In this document: one piece after another, positions 1-5,504 of the stretch
Layout: every line of letters starts with the position of its first letter
Position numbering within the stretch: position 1 is the stretch's first letter
Origin: Sporosarcina sp.
GTDB taxonomy: Bacteria; Bacillota; Bacilli; Bacillales_A; Planococcaceae
Assembly (NCBI GenBank): GCA_029263945.1
Contig: JARIDM010000051.1
Coordinates: 1 to 6,708, forward strand
DNA length: 6,708 nucleotides
Reading direction: 5' to 3'
Translations under genes and position numbers: made by a program
Notes under the pieces: generated by a model
Databases searched by the model: none
Told to the model about the DNA's origin: nothing
Seen by the model: only the letters and a program-made list of their open reading frames with translations

Positions 1-241
1 ATTTTAAAGCGTCTCCATCGAAAGGAGCGTCAGCGACTTTAATTGAATCAGTTGGGCAACCTTCAAACCCATCTTCCATATCTTCCATCAGTTCTTCTGG
101 AACTTCTACCGTACCCGTGTTATCATCTAGGATAACAAAGGCGATTCCGTCGTCATCATAATCATATATGTCAGGAGCTGCAGCCCCGCAAGCTCCACAA
201 GCGATACATGTATCTTGGTCAACGATTGTATATTTAGGCAT
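1..241 (-). CDS. fer: Ferredoxin, [4Fe-4S] type (3' end cut by window edge)
   Basis: Small soluble electron carrier of the monocluster [4Fe-4S] bacterial ferredoxin family. Reading the minus strand from ATG at 241 gives 80 complete codons with no stop before the edge. The protein begins MPKYTIVDQDTCIACGACG, with cluster ligands at C12, C15 and C18 and the fourth ligand at C62 in an EGCPTDSIKVAD motif. The chain is very acidic, typical of the family. B. subtilis Fer is about 82 residues, so only the last one or two codons and the stop are missing. An AGAGGGA-like ribosome binding site lies just upstream of the ATG. The gene is divergent from ypbB and has its own promoter in the shared intergenic region. 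Physiological partners cannot be read from the sequence; in Bacillus this ferredoxin is known to feed electrons to cytochrome P450 and desaturase-type enzymes. Confidence 0.96.
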   Translation of the reverse strand, partial: MPKYTIVDQDTCIACGACGAAAPDIYDYDDDGIAFVILDDNTGTVEVPEELMEDMEDGFEGCPTDSIKVADAPFDGDALK

Positions 242-290
242 GTATGTCTTCCCTCTTTTCTCCAGTCAATACAAATTTATTACAGACTCT

Positions 291-319
291 ATTCTAATGC
301 TGTTTACGCAAGTTTTCAA
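291..319 (-). promoter_or_regulatory. Sigma-A promoter for fer
   Basis: On the minus strand, TTGAAA (319-314) and TAGAAT (296-291) are separated by exactly 17 bases. Each differs from the sigma-A consensus (TTGACA / TATAAT) at one position. The -10 lies about 50 bases upstream of the fer start codon, leaving a leader of roughly 40 bases that contains the ribosome binding site. This is the strongest-looking promoter in the window, as expected for a well-expressed ferredoxin. Confidence 0.7.
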
Positions 320-328
320 GATTATACT
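301..328 (+). promoter_or_regulatory. Possible sigma-A promoter for ypbB-recS
   Basis: TATACT (323-328) is a good -10 match, 28 bases upstream of the ypbB ATG. The best -35 candidate is TGTTTA (301-306) with a 16-base spacer, which is weak. The elements interlock with the fer promoter on the other strand: the fer -35 (314-319) falls inside this spacer. The call rests mainly on the -10 and on the divergent gene layout. Confidence 0.4.
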
Positions 329-356
329 ACTATTTTTTAGAAAGGGGAATTTTGTT

Positions 357-1418
357 ATGAATCTTTCAGCTCTATTAATGTCAATCATAAGTAAAATCGA
401 TGGAGAGCGAACGATTTATGCAGGGTTCCACCTTTTGCGTGGTAAGAAGTCAGGTCAAACGTTGCAAGATGTTGAGTATTATGGATTGAAAAAGTTTTTT
501 GGCCTATTGCCAAAACTTTCAACGGAGGTATTTGACGAGGCAGTAGCGCAATTAAAAAACGATGAATTCATTCGTGTTGATGAATCCTTATTGGTGTATT
601 TAACTGAGTCTGGGCAAGCGGAAAACAACAAATTACCTGTATACAACTTTAATGGGTGGGATTATAGAGGGAAAGAAATGATTTTTTTTGCAAGGTTATC
701 ACTTACGGTACAGACGATTTCAAATTTCAGAGCCGATTCAAAAAACTTCTACCCTACACAAAAAGATACTGAAATTCAAACTTTTGTAAAAACAGTATTG
801 CATAAACAACTAATAGGTGATGCTTCTTTTTCTAAGGATTTTCAAAAAGAACTTGTTGAGTTAATGGTGAAAAGTGATATGCACGATGTTCAAAAAGTAA
901 TTTTCACGCATCGCTTAGTCGGCTATAATTCTTTGGGATGGACGTGGGCACAATTGGGGGAAGCATTAAACCTTTCTCCTATGACAGTAAAATTATATTT
1001 TATCGAAAGTTTACATATGTTATTAGATACGATTGAAGCTTCAAATACAACGCCGTTCACAAAGAAGCTTGCTGTTCATATAAAAGTTAGCTCACATTTG
1101 ACGGATTCATCTATGAAGACGAAGGTTCTTTTTCAACAAGGATACGCAATGGAGGAAATTATGACGATGCGCCAATTAAAAATGAGTACCATTGAAGATC
1201 ATTTTGTAGAAATGGTGATTAATGATGAACTCTTTCCAATTGAGCAATTTGTCTCAGTAGAGGAATGTGAAAGTGTATACCAAAAATCACAAGAGCTCAA
1301 AACAAAAAGATTACGTTTGTTAAAAGACTTTTTCCCAACATTAAGCTATTTTCAGTTGCGCCTAATCTTAGGGAGGGCGCCAAAAGGAGTAAACGATGAA
1401 CATCCAATCCGTACTTAA
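357..1418 (+). CDS. ypbB: YpbB, helix-turn-helix protein partnering the RecQ-type helicase
   Basis: 353 residues from ATG 357, chosen because AAAGGGG (341-347) sits 9 bases upstream and the product then matches the roughly 350-residue family length. The frame stays open upstream to 168, but that part is antisense to fer. Two HTH-like stretches are visible. Residues about 189-222 (GYNSLGWTWAQLGEALNLSP...) resemble a sigma-region-4-like HTH. Residues about 248-340 form an HTH_40-type domain with the pattern L.QQGYAMEEIMTMRQLKMSTIEDH. That domain type also occurs fused to the C-terminus of many RecQ helicases. No catalytic motif and no membrane segment is seen. The gene overlaps recS by 23 bases, indicating translational coupling. 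From memory, B. subtilis YpbB belongs to the single-strand-binding-protein interaction network together with RecS; a role in loading or targeting RecS at replication forks is inference. Confidence 0.9.
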   Translation: MNLSALLMSIISKIDGERTIYAGFHLLRGKKSGQTLQDVEYYGLKKFFGLLPKLSTEVFDEAVAQLKNDEFIRVDESLLVYLTESGQAENNKLPVYNFNGWDYRGKEMIFFARLSLTVQTISNFRADSKNFYPTQKDTEIQTFVKTVLHKQLIGDASFSKDFQKELVELMVKSDMHDVQKVIFTHRLVGYNSLGWTWAQLGEALNLSPMTVKLYFIESLHMLLDTIEASNTTPFTKKLAVHIKVSSHLTDSSMKTKVLFQQGYAMEEIMTMRQLKMSTIEDHFVEMVINDELFPIEQFVSVEECESVYQKSQELKTKRLRLLKDFFPTLSYFQLRLILGRAPKGVNDEHPIRT

Positions 1419-2832
1419 TGAAAAATTTGGGTATGACCATTTTAGAATAGGTCAAGAAGCTGTTATTCAAGATGTTTTGGCTAAGAAAAACACAATTGCC
1501 ATCTTTCCGACTGGAAGCGGGAAGTCTCTTTGTTACCAGTTGCCAGCTTATTTGCTACCAGGAACTGTGCTTGTTATTTCACCACTTGTTGCTTTAATGG
1601 AAGATCAGGTTGCAATTATGAAGAAAAATGGTGAAAAACGTGTTCTTGCGTTAAATTCCTTTCTTCCATACCAAGAAAGAATGAAAAAACTTGACCAATT
1701 AGCTGCTTATAAATTTATCTTTATCTCCCCGGAGATGTTATTACAACCTGCTGTATATGAAAAGATTAAAACAATTCCAATTGCTTTTGTCGTTGTTGAT
1801 GAAGCTCACTGTATTTCTCAATGGGGTTTTGACTTTAGACCAGATTATTTACGTATTGGTGAGTTTTTGAATAAACTCGGTCGTCCATCAGTGCTTGCGC
1901 TAACTGCAACTGCTGATGATGAAGTTTTACAAGACATTATTTATTATTTAAATATGGATGCGCCAGTTACACATAAACAATCACTGGATCGGCCTAATAT
2001 ATCTTATGCGATTTATGCACTAAATACAGAACAAGAGAAAACAGAGTGGCTCATTGATCGTTTGGAAAAAACAACAGGTCCAGGTATTATTTATGTTGCT
2101 TCAAGAAGGCGTGCTGATGAATTGGCAATTCAATTAAACCTTGAAGTAGGCTCTGTTGCAGCCTATCACGGCGGAATGGAACAAGAAGACCGCGCGTTTA
2201 TTCAGGAACAATTTATACAAGGTGAAATCGAGTGGATTTGTGCGACAAATGCATTTGGCATGGGGATACATAAGGATAACGTTCGCCAAGTAATTCATGA
2301 GCATGTCCCCGCAACAATTGCTGGTTATACACAAGAAATCGGAAGAGCGGGTCGAGATGGTAAATTAGCTAGGGCAACTTTGTTGTATACAAAAGCTGAC
2401 ATTAACAAAACGCGCTTCATCATTCAAGAAGATTTACCGCTTGAAGAAGAAGTGCGGTACTTTGGTCAACTATTGGCAAATAATGTTGTGAGCAAAGAAG
2501 CTGCGCATTTAGCTGGAATTAGTGAAACAGGGAAACGAATCATTGACTATTACTTTGAACGGACAGATGTTGAAGAAACGATTCTTCGAATAGCAGAGCA
2601 GCGTAGTGAAAAAGAAAAGCAATTGCAAAAAATGACTCAACTTATTGAATCACCTCTTTGTATCCGACGAAATTTATTAGGCTATTTTGGGGAAACACTT
2701 ATTGATAAGCCGTTATCATGCTGTTTGGCTTGTGGTAATATGGATGCTGACTGGATTTATCGAATAACTAAAAAGCGCGGGGAACGAGTAATAATGGATT
2801 GGCAAGAAAAATTGGATGAGCTTCTTGGCTAA
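1396..2832 (+). CDS. recS: RecS, short RecQ-family ATP-dependent DNA helicase
   Basis: 478-residue superfamily 2 helicase, expected to unwind DNA 3' to 5' in recombination and repair at stalled forks. Motifs in order: motif 0 FRIGQE (16-21), Walker A PTGSGKS (38-44), DEAH (135-138), RecQ aromatic-rich loop SQWGFDFRPDY (141-151), motif III ALTATA (168-173), motif IV IIYVASR (231-237), motif V ATNAFGMGIHKDNVRQVIH (283-301) and motif VI QEIGRAGRDG (313-322). A zinc-site region follows with cysteines 422, 442, 443 and 446, then only about 30 residues. There is no HRDC domain and little room for the winged helix, which is typical of RecS compared with the longer RecQ. The zinc-site spacing differs from classical RecQ. 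The start is ATG 1396 with AAAAGGAG (1382-1389) six bases upstream, inside the end of ypbB. Confidence 0.95.
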   Translation: MNIQSVLNEKFGYDHFRIGQEAVIQDVLAKKNTIAIFPTGSGKSLCYQLPAYLLPGTVLVISPLVALMEDQVAIMKKNGEKRVLALNSFLPYQERMKKLDQLAAYKFIFISPEMLLQPAVYEKIKTIPIAFVVVDEAHCISQWGFDFRPDYLRIGEFLNKLGRPSVLALTATADDEVLQDIIYYLNMDAPVTHKQSLDRPNISYAIYALNTEQEKTEWLIDRLEKTTGPGIIYVASRRRADELAIQLNLEVGSVAAYHGGMEQEDRAFIQEQFIQGEIEWICATNAFGMGIHKDNVRQVIHEHVPATIAGYTQEIGRAGRDGKLARATLLYTKADINKTRFIIQEDLPLEEEVRYFGQLLANNVVSKEAAHLAGISETGKRIIDYYFERTDVEETILRIAEQRSEKEKQLQKMTQLIESPLCIRRNLLGYFGETLIDKPLSCCLACGNMDADWIYRITKKRGERVIMDWQEKLDELLG

Positions 2833-2847
2833 AAGCGAGTATCTCCA

Positions 2848-2876
2848 TTTACTTTTCTGACAAAATTCGTCATAAT
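2848..2876 (+). promoter_or_regulatory. Candidate sigma-A promoter for ypbE
   Basis: TTTACT (2848-2853) and CATAAT (2871-2876) are 17 bases apart, matching four of six and five of six consensus positions. They lie in the 81-base gap between recS and ypbE, upstream of the ypbE ribosome binding site (AGGAG, 2900-2904). A 10-base palindrome GCATGCATGC follows the -10. I see no terminator after recS, so read-through from ypbB-recS is also possible. Confidence 0.45.
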
Positions 2877-2913
2877 AAGGGAACAAGCATGCATGCGATA
2901 GGAGAAGTTAACA

Positions 2914-3588
2914 ATGAAAAAAGACGACTATAAAACCGAATTTGAAGAACAGCGACAAGAAATAGATATAAATGAAGAGAACGATAATGGGGAAATACCT
3001 TCCCGTGTAGACTTACATAGTAAGGCACGTGAATCTAAGAAACGTTCTGGTCCAAAGTTAGTGAATATTTTATTTGCATTATTTCCATTAATACCAGTGG
3101 GCATTCTAATTTTCGTGATCTTCAGCTGGGACTCTCCAAAAGAGAAGCAAGTAGAGGGTGTCGAAGATTCTCAATTTCAATTCGAAACGAGCGATAAAGC
3201 CAATCAAGAAAAAGAAATCGTTGAAGATGAGAAAAATAAAGAAAAAGAACAAAAACAAGAAAAAGAAAAACAAGAGGCATTAAAGAAAGAAGAACTCGCT
3301 AAACAAGAAGCGGAAGAATTGGCGAAAAAAGAGCAAGCGGAAGCCGAAGAAGCACAATTGAAAAAAGAACAAGCAGAAGCAGAAGCGAAAAAAGCAAAAG
3401 AAGAGCAAGCTAAAAAAGAAGAGCAAAATAAACCTGCACCAAAAACACATACCGTCGCAGCAGGTGAGACGCTATACAGGATTTCCGTCAATTATTACAA
3501 ATCAGGTGATGGGGTATCGAAAATCATGCAAGCAAATGGTTTAAGCTCTAATGAAATATCAACAGGCCAAAAACTAATCATTCCATAA
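2914..3588 (+). CDS. ypbE: YpbE, membrane-anchored LysM-domain protein
   Basis: 224 residues. An acidic, lysine-rich cytoplasmic N-terminus (1-48) is followed by one hydrophobic segment at about 49-71, preceded by K/R residues, which suggests a type II (N-in) orientation with the C-terminus outside. Residues about 98-171 are almost entirely E, K, Q and A, predicted to be a long charged helix or coiled coil. The C-terminus (178-224) is one LysM domain, starting THTVAAGETLYRISVNYY and ending ISTGQKLIIP, which should bind N-acetylglucosamine in peptidoglycan. There is no enzymatic domain. The layout suggests a tether between membrane and cell wall, with the charged helix as spacer. The start ATG has AGGAG 9 bases upstream. 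The product matches B. subtilis YpbE in architecture and position. No precise function is known to me. Confidence 0.88.
   Translation: MKKDDYKTEFEEQRQEIDINEENDNGEIPSRVDLHSKARESKKRSGPKLVNILFALFPLIPVGILIFVIFSWDSPKEKQVEGVEDSQFQFETSDKANQEKEIVEDEKNKEKEQKQEKEKQEALKKEELAKQEAEELAKKEQAEAEEAQLKKEQAEAEAKKAKEEQAKKEEQNKPAPKTHTVAAGETLYRISVNYYKSGDGVSKIMQANGLSSNEISTGQKLIIP
3205..3426 (+). repeat. Low-complexity E/K/Q/A-coding purine tract inside ypbE
   Basis: The coding strand is almost all purine, with repeated variants of AAAGAACAAGCAGAAGC and AAAGAGCAAGCGGAAGC encoding KEQAEAE-like units. The imperfect repeats make this stretch a likely site of in-frame length variation between strains. The long opposite-strand reading frame here (serine/cysteine/phenylalanine-rich) is a by-product of the composition. 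Confidence 0.7.
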
Positions 3589-3605
3589 AAATAGGCATAA
3601 AATAA

Positions 3606-3648
3606 TAGGAATGGGCAAATCTCAATGATTTGCCCATTCCTAAGTTTT
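3606..3648 (+). terminator. Strong hairpin after ypbE, possible intrinsic terminator or attenuator
   Basis: Bases 3606-3621 and 3627-3642 form a perfect 16-bp stem (TAGGAATGGGCAAATC and its complement) around a 5-base loop. The stem begins 17 bases after the ypbE stop codon. The tract after it is only AGTTTT, a poor U-tail for rightward termination. The side to the left of the stem is A-rich, so the element would have a better U-rich tail in leftward transcription. It lies directly in front of ypbG and contains that gene's first in-frame ATG. Partial termination or mRNA 3'-end protection of ypbE is the simplest reading. Confidence 0.65.
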
Positions 3649-4440
3649 AAAGAGGAAAGGTGGCGCATCGTTACGATTACTAAATTATTGAGCTTATTAT
3701 CTTTATTCTCTGTCGCCACTTTTTCAATGATGTTTTTTAGTGCGCATAAAAGAAATGTAATTCATCATGAACTAAATGTAGATTCGGTTGAAAAAAACAA
3801 TGCACAACTAAAAGTGTTCTTCATCTCAGATATTCACAGAAGAAAAGTTGACCACCGCCTTTTAAAGAAAATTGATCGAGACGTTGATCTCGTCATTATT
3901 GGCGGAGATTTAGCTGAGAAAAATGTACCCCATAAGCGTATTGCTGAAAACGTACAGCAGCTAAGTCGTCTTGGTCCTGTTTTTTATGTCTGGGGAAATA
4001 ATGACCGTGAAGTTGGGGAACGAGAAATCCGGAAAATCATGAATCGGTATCAGGCGAACATTTTGGACAATATAGATTTACCTGTTCCAGGCCATCCGTT
4101 ATGGGGAATATGCGGGACAGACGATCCATCTTGTATGAAAACGGAAGTGGAAGCGGCATTAGAAAATGTTGACCAATATGAAAACCTAATTTTCGTTAGC
4201 CATCAACCACGTATATGGCAAAAAGTTGAACGTTACATTAACCCAACGATTATGTTCGCAGGGCACACGCACGGTGGACAGATTCGATTAGGTCCTTACG
4301 GATTGGATGAAAAAGGATATTATGAAATTAAGGATGGAACGGCAAAACTAATAAGTAATGGGTATGGCACGACAAAAATACCATTAAGACTAGGCGCACC
4401 ATCAGAATGTCATATTGTGACATTGAATTATACTAAATAA
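3625..4440 (+). CDS. ypbG: YpbG, membrane-anchored metallophosphoesterase (start uncertain)
   Basis: Calcineurin-like metallophosphoesterase of the YkuE/YpbG type; the substrate is unknown. Numbering from ATG 3625 (271 residues), the metal ligands are D69 and H71 (ISDIHRRK), D95 (IIGGDLAEK), N126 and D127 in a GNND motif, H193 (FVSHQPR) and H214/H216 (AGHTHGGQIRLG). A hydrophobic segment at about 21-39 should anchor the protein with the enzyme domain outside. The N-terminus is doubtful. ATG 3625 lies in the hairpin, with only AGGA-like pairing upstream. A much better ribosome binding site, GAGGAAAGG (3652-3660), is followed by no in-frame ATG, GTG or TTG until TTG 3688, 27 bases on. Initiation at a rare ATC (3667) or ATT (3676) codon is possible. 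The enzyme call does not depend on this. Only 23 bases separate the stop from the ypdA ATG. Confidence 0.88.
   Translation: MICPFLSFKEERWRIVTITKLLSLLSLFSVATFSMMFFSAHKRNVIHHELNVDSVEKNNAQLKVFFISDIHRRKVDHRLLKKIDRDVDLVIIGGDLAEKNVPHKRIAENVQQLSRLGPVFYVWGNNDREVGEREIRKIMNRYQANILDNIDLPVPGHPLWGICGTDDPSCMKTEVEAALENVDQYENLIFVSHQPRIWQKVERYINPTIMFAGHTHGGQIRLGPYGLDEKGYYEIKDGTAKLISNGYGTTKIPLRLGAPSECHIVTLNYTK
3652..3660 (+). promoter_or_regulatory. Strong ribosome binding site lacking a standard start codon downstream
   Basis: GAGGAAAGG, continuing as GTGG, sits right after the hairpin. The following 27 bases contain no in-frame ATG, GTG or TTG for ypbG; the nearby GTG at 3660 is in another frame. In-frame ATC (3667), GTT (3670) and ATT (3676) lie at or near usable spacing. 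This suggests that translation really starts here at a non-standard codon, or that the original start codon has mutated. Confidence 0.45.
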
Positions 4441-4446
4441 AAAGCT

Positions 4447-4466
4447 AGGAGTTGTATGTAAAGATG
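4447..4466 (+). promoter_or_regulatory. ypdA ribosome binding site with an intervening start-stop ATGTAA
   Basis: AGGAG (4447-4451) is 12 bases from the ypdA ATG at 4464, longer than usual. Between them lies ATG at 4456 followed at once by TAA (4456-4461), in a different frame from ypdA and 4 bases from AGGAG. This is a minimal start-stop reading frame that could capture initiating ribosomes and lower or delay initiation at ypdA. The layout is seen directly; any regulatory effect is inference. Confidence 0.45.
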
Positions 4467-5420
4467 CAACACAAAGATGTCATTGTTGTAGGTGGAGGAC
4501 CTTGTGGCTTATCTGCTGCAATTGAAATACAAAAAAAAGGACTTGACGTTCTCGTCATTGAAAAAGGGAATATCGTCAACTCAATTTATCAATATCCAAC
4601 ACATCAAACCTTTTTTAGCTCGAGTTTAAAGTTATCGATTGGAGATATTCCTTTCATTACAGCGAAAGAAAAACCAAAACGAAATGATGCACTTGTCTAT
4701 TATAGAGAAGTTGTAAAGATGAAGGCGTTAAATATTAATAACTTTGAGTCTGTATTGTCTGTTGAAAAAAAAGCTAATGGTTTCCGTGTAGTAACTGATT
4801 TAGATGAGTATACGGCGACTTCTGTTGTAATTGCAACGGGTTATTATGACAATCCCAATCGATTAGAGGTGCGCGGGGAAGATTTGCCAAATGTATTCAA
4901 GTATTTTAAAGAAGCGCACCCTTATTTTCAAAAAAATGTTGTGGTGATTGGTGGTAAAAACTCAGCAGTAGATGCTGCGCTTGAATTAGAGCGAGCAGGT
5001 GCAAACGTAACTGTTGTGTACCGCGGTGCTTCCTATTCAAAGAGTATAAAACCCTGGATATTACCTGGTTTTGATAGCTTAGTTAAAAGTGGTGCAGTGA
5101 CAATGCACTTTGAATCGACAGTCACAGAAATTACCAGCTCAACATTAACGATTAACAAAAATGGAAAAGAAATTTCCATTCCACATGATTACGTATTTGC
5201 AATGATTGGTTATCATCCAAACTTTGATTTTTTAACAAAGATGGGCATTAAAGTAGATGAAGAAAGCGGTTGTCCACTGTATAATGAAAAAACAATGGAA
5301 TCAAATATTGAAAATTTATATATTGCGGGTGTGATTGCTGCAGGTAAAAATGCCAATGAAATTTTCATTGAAAACGGCAGACATCATGGTGCATTGATTG
5401 CAGAAAGTATTAAAAAATAG
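4464..5420 (+). CDS. ypdA: YpdA/Bdr, NADPH-dependent bacillithiol disulfide reductase
   Basis: 318-residue flavoprotein of the thioredoxin-reductase-like family. It reduces bacillithiol disulfide to bacillithiol with NADPH in the cytosol, completing the bacilliredoxin redox cycle. Visible parts: N-terminal FAD-binding VGGGPCGLSAA (9-19), ATGYYDNP (124-131), NADPH-binding VIGGKNSAVDAALEL (161-175) and C-terminal FAD motif LYIAGVIAAGKN (285-296). There is no CxxC pair as in true thioredoxin reductase. The single cysteine C14 inside the FAD glycine motif matches the Cys14 reported as functional in Staphylococcus aureus YpdA. ATG 4464 was chosen over TTG 4452 because TTG would directly abut the AGGAG ribosome binding site (4447-4451), and because ATG 4464 puts the cysteine at position 14. 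Probably cotranscribed with ypbG, 23 bases upstream. Its presence implies that the organism makes bacillithiol. Confidence 0.95.
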   Translation: MQHKDVIVVGGGPCGLSAAIEIQKKGLDVLVIEKGNIVNSIYQYPTHQTFFSSSLKLSIGDIPFITAKEKPKRNDALVYYREVVKMKALNINNFESVLSVEKKANGFRVVTDLDEYTATSVVIATGYYDNPNRLEVRGEDLPNVFKYFKEAHPYFQKNVVVIGGKNSAVDAALELERAGANVTVVYRGASYSKSIKPWILPGFDSLVKSGAVTMHFESTVTEITSSTLTINKNGKEISIPHDYVFAMIGYHPNFDFLTKMGIKVDEESGCPLYNEKTMESNIENLYIAGVIAAGKNANEIFIENGRHHGALIAESIKK

Positions 5421-5441
5421 GTTGAATGTCTGCTAAAAGAT

Positions 5442-5460
5442 ACAATAAGCGTATTGTTTT
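5442..5460 (+). other. Short A/T-rich inverted repeat between ypdA and prsW
   Basis: ACAATA (5442-5447) and TATTGT (5452-5457) form a perfect 6-bp dyad around AGCG, followed by TTT and then GTGTT. It could be a weak terminator for ypdA or a small operator-like dyad. The stem is too short and too A/T-rich to be convincing. No promoter that I trust is visible in this 84-base gap, so prsW may depend on transcription from upstream. Confidence 0.25.
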
Positions 5461-5504
5461 GTGTTGAGTAAATAAACTTTTAGTGTATTTTGGGAGGCCT
5501 ACGG

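Noticed and set aside
168..356. N-terminal extension of ypbB by 63 codons
   Set aside because: It begins inside the antisense of fer, crosses both promoters, and makes the protein longer than its family. ATG 357 has a proper ribosome binding site.
2134..2334. Minus-strand reading frame inside recS
   Set aside because: Entirely within conserved helicase motifs of recS; codon content is a by-product of the sense gene.
2888..2897. Palindrome GCATGCATGC upstream of ypbE as an operator
   Set aside because: A 10-base self-complementary string of this type occurs easily by chance and matches no operator known to me.
3204..3491. Minus-strand reading frame of 95 codons
   Set aside because: Serine/cysteine/phenylalanine-rich shadow of the purine-rich ypbE repeat; no ribosome binding site or plausible domain.
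3495..3719. Minus-strand reading frame across the ypbE-ypbG junction
   Set aside because: It runs through the hairpin and both neighbouring genes and resembles no family that I recognise.
5422..5446. TTGAAT ... TACAAT as a promoter for prsW
   Set aside because: The spacer is only 13 bases, too short for sigma-A.
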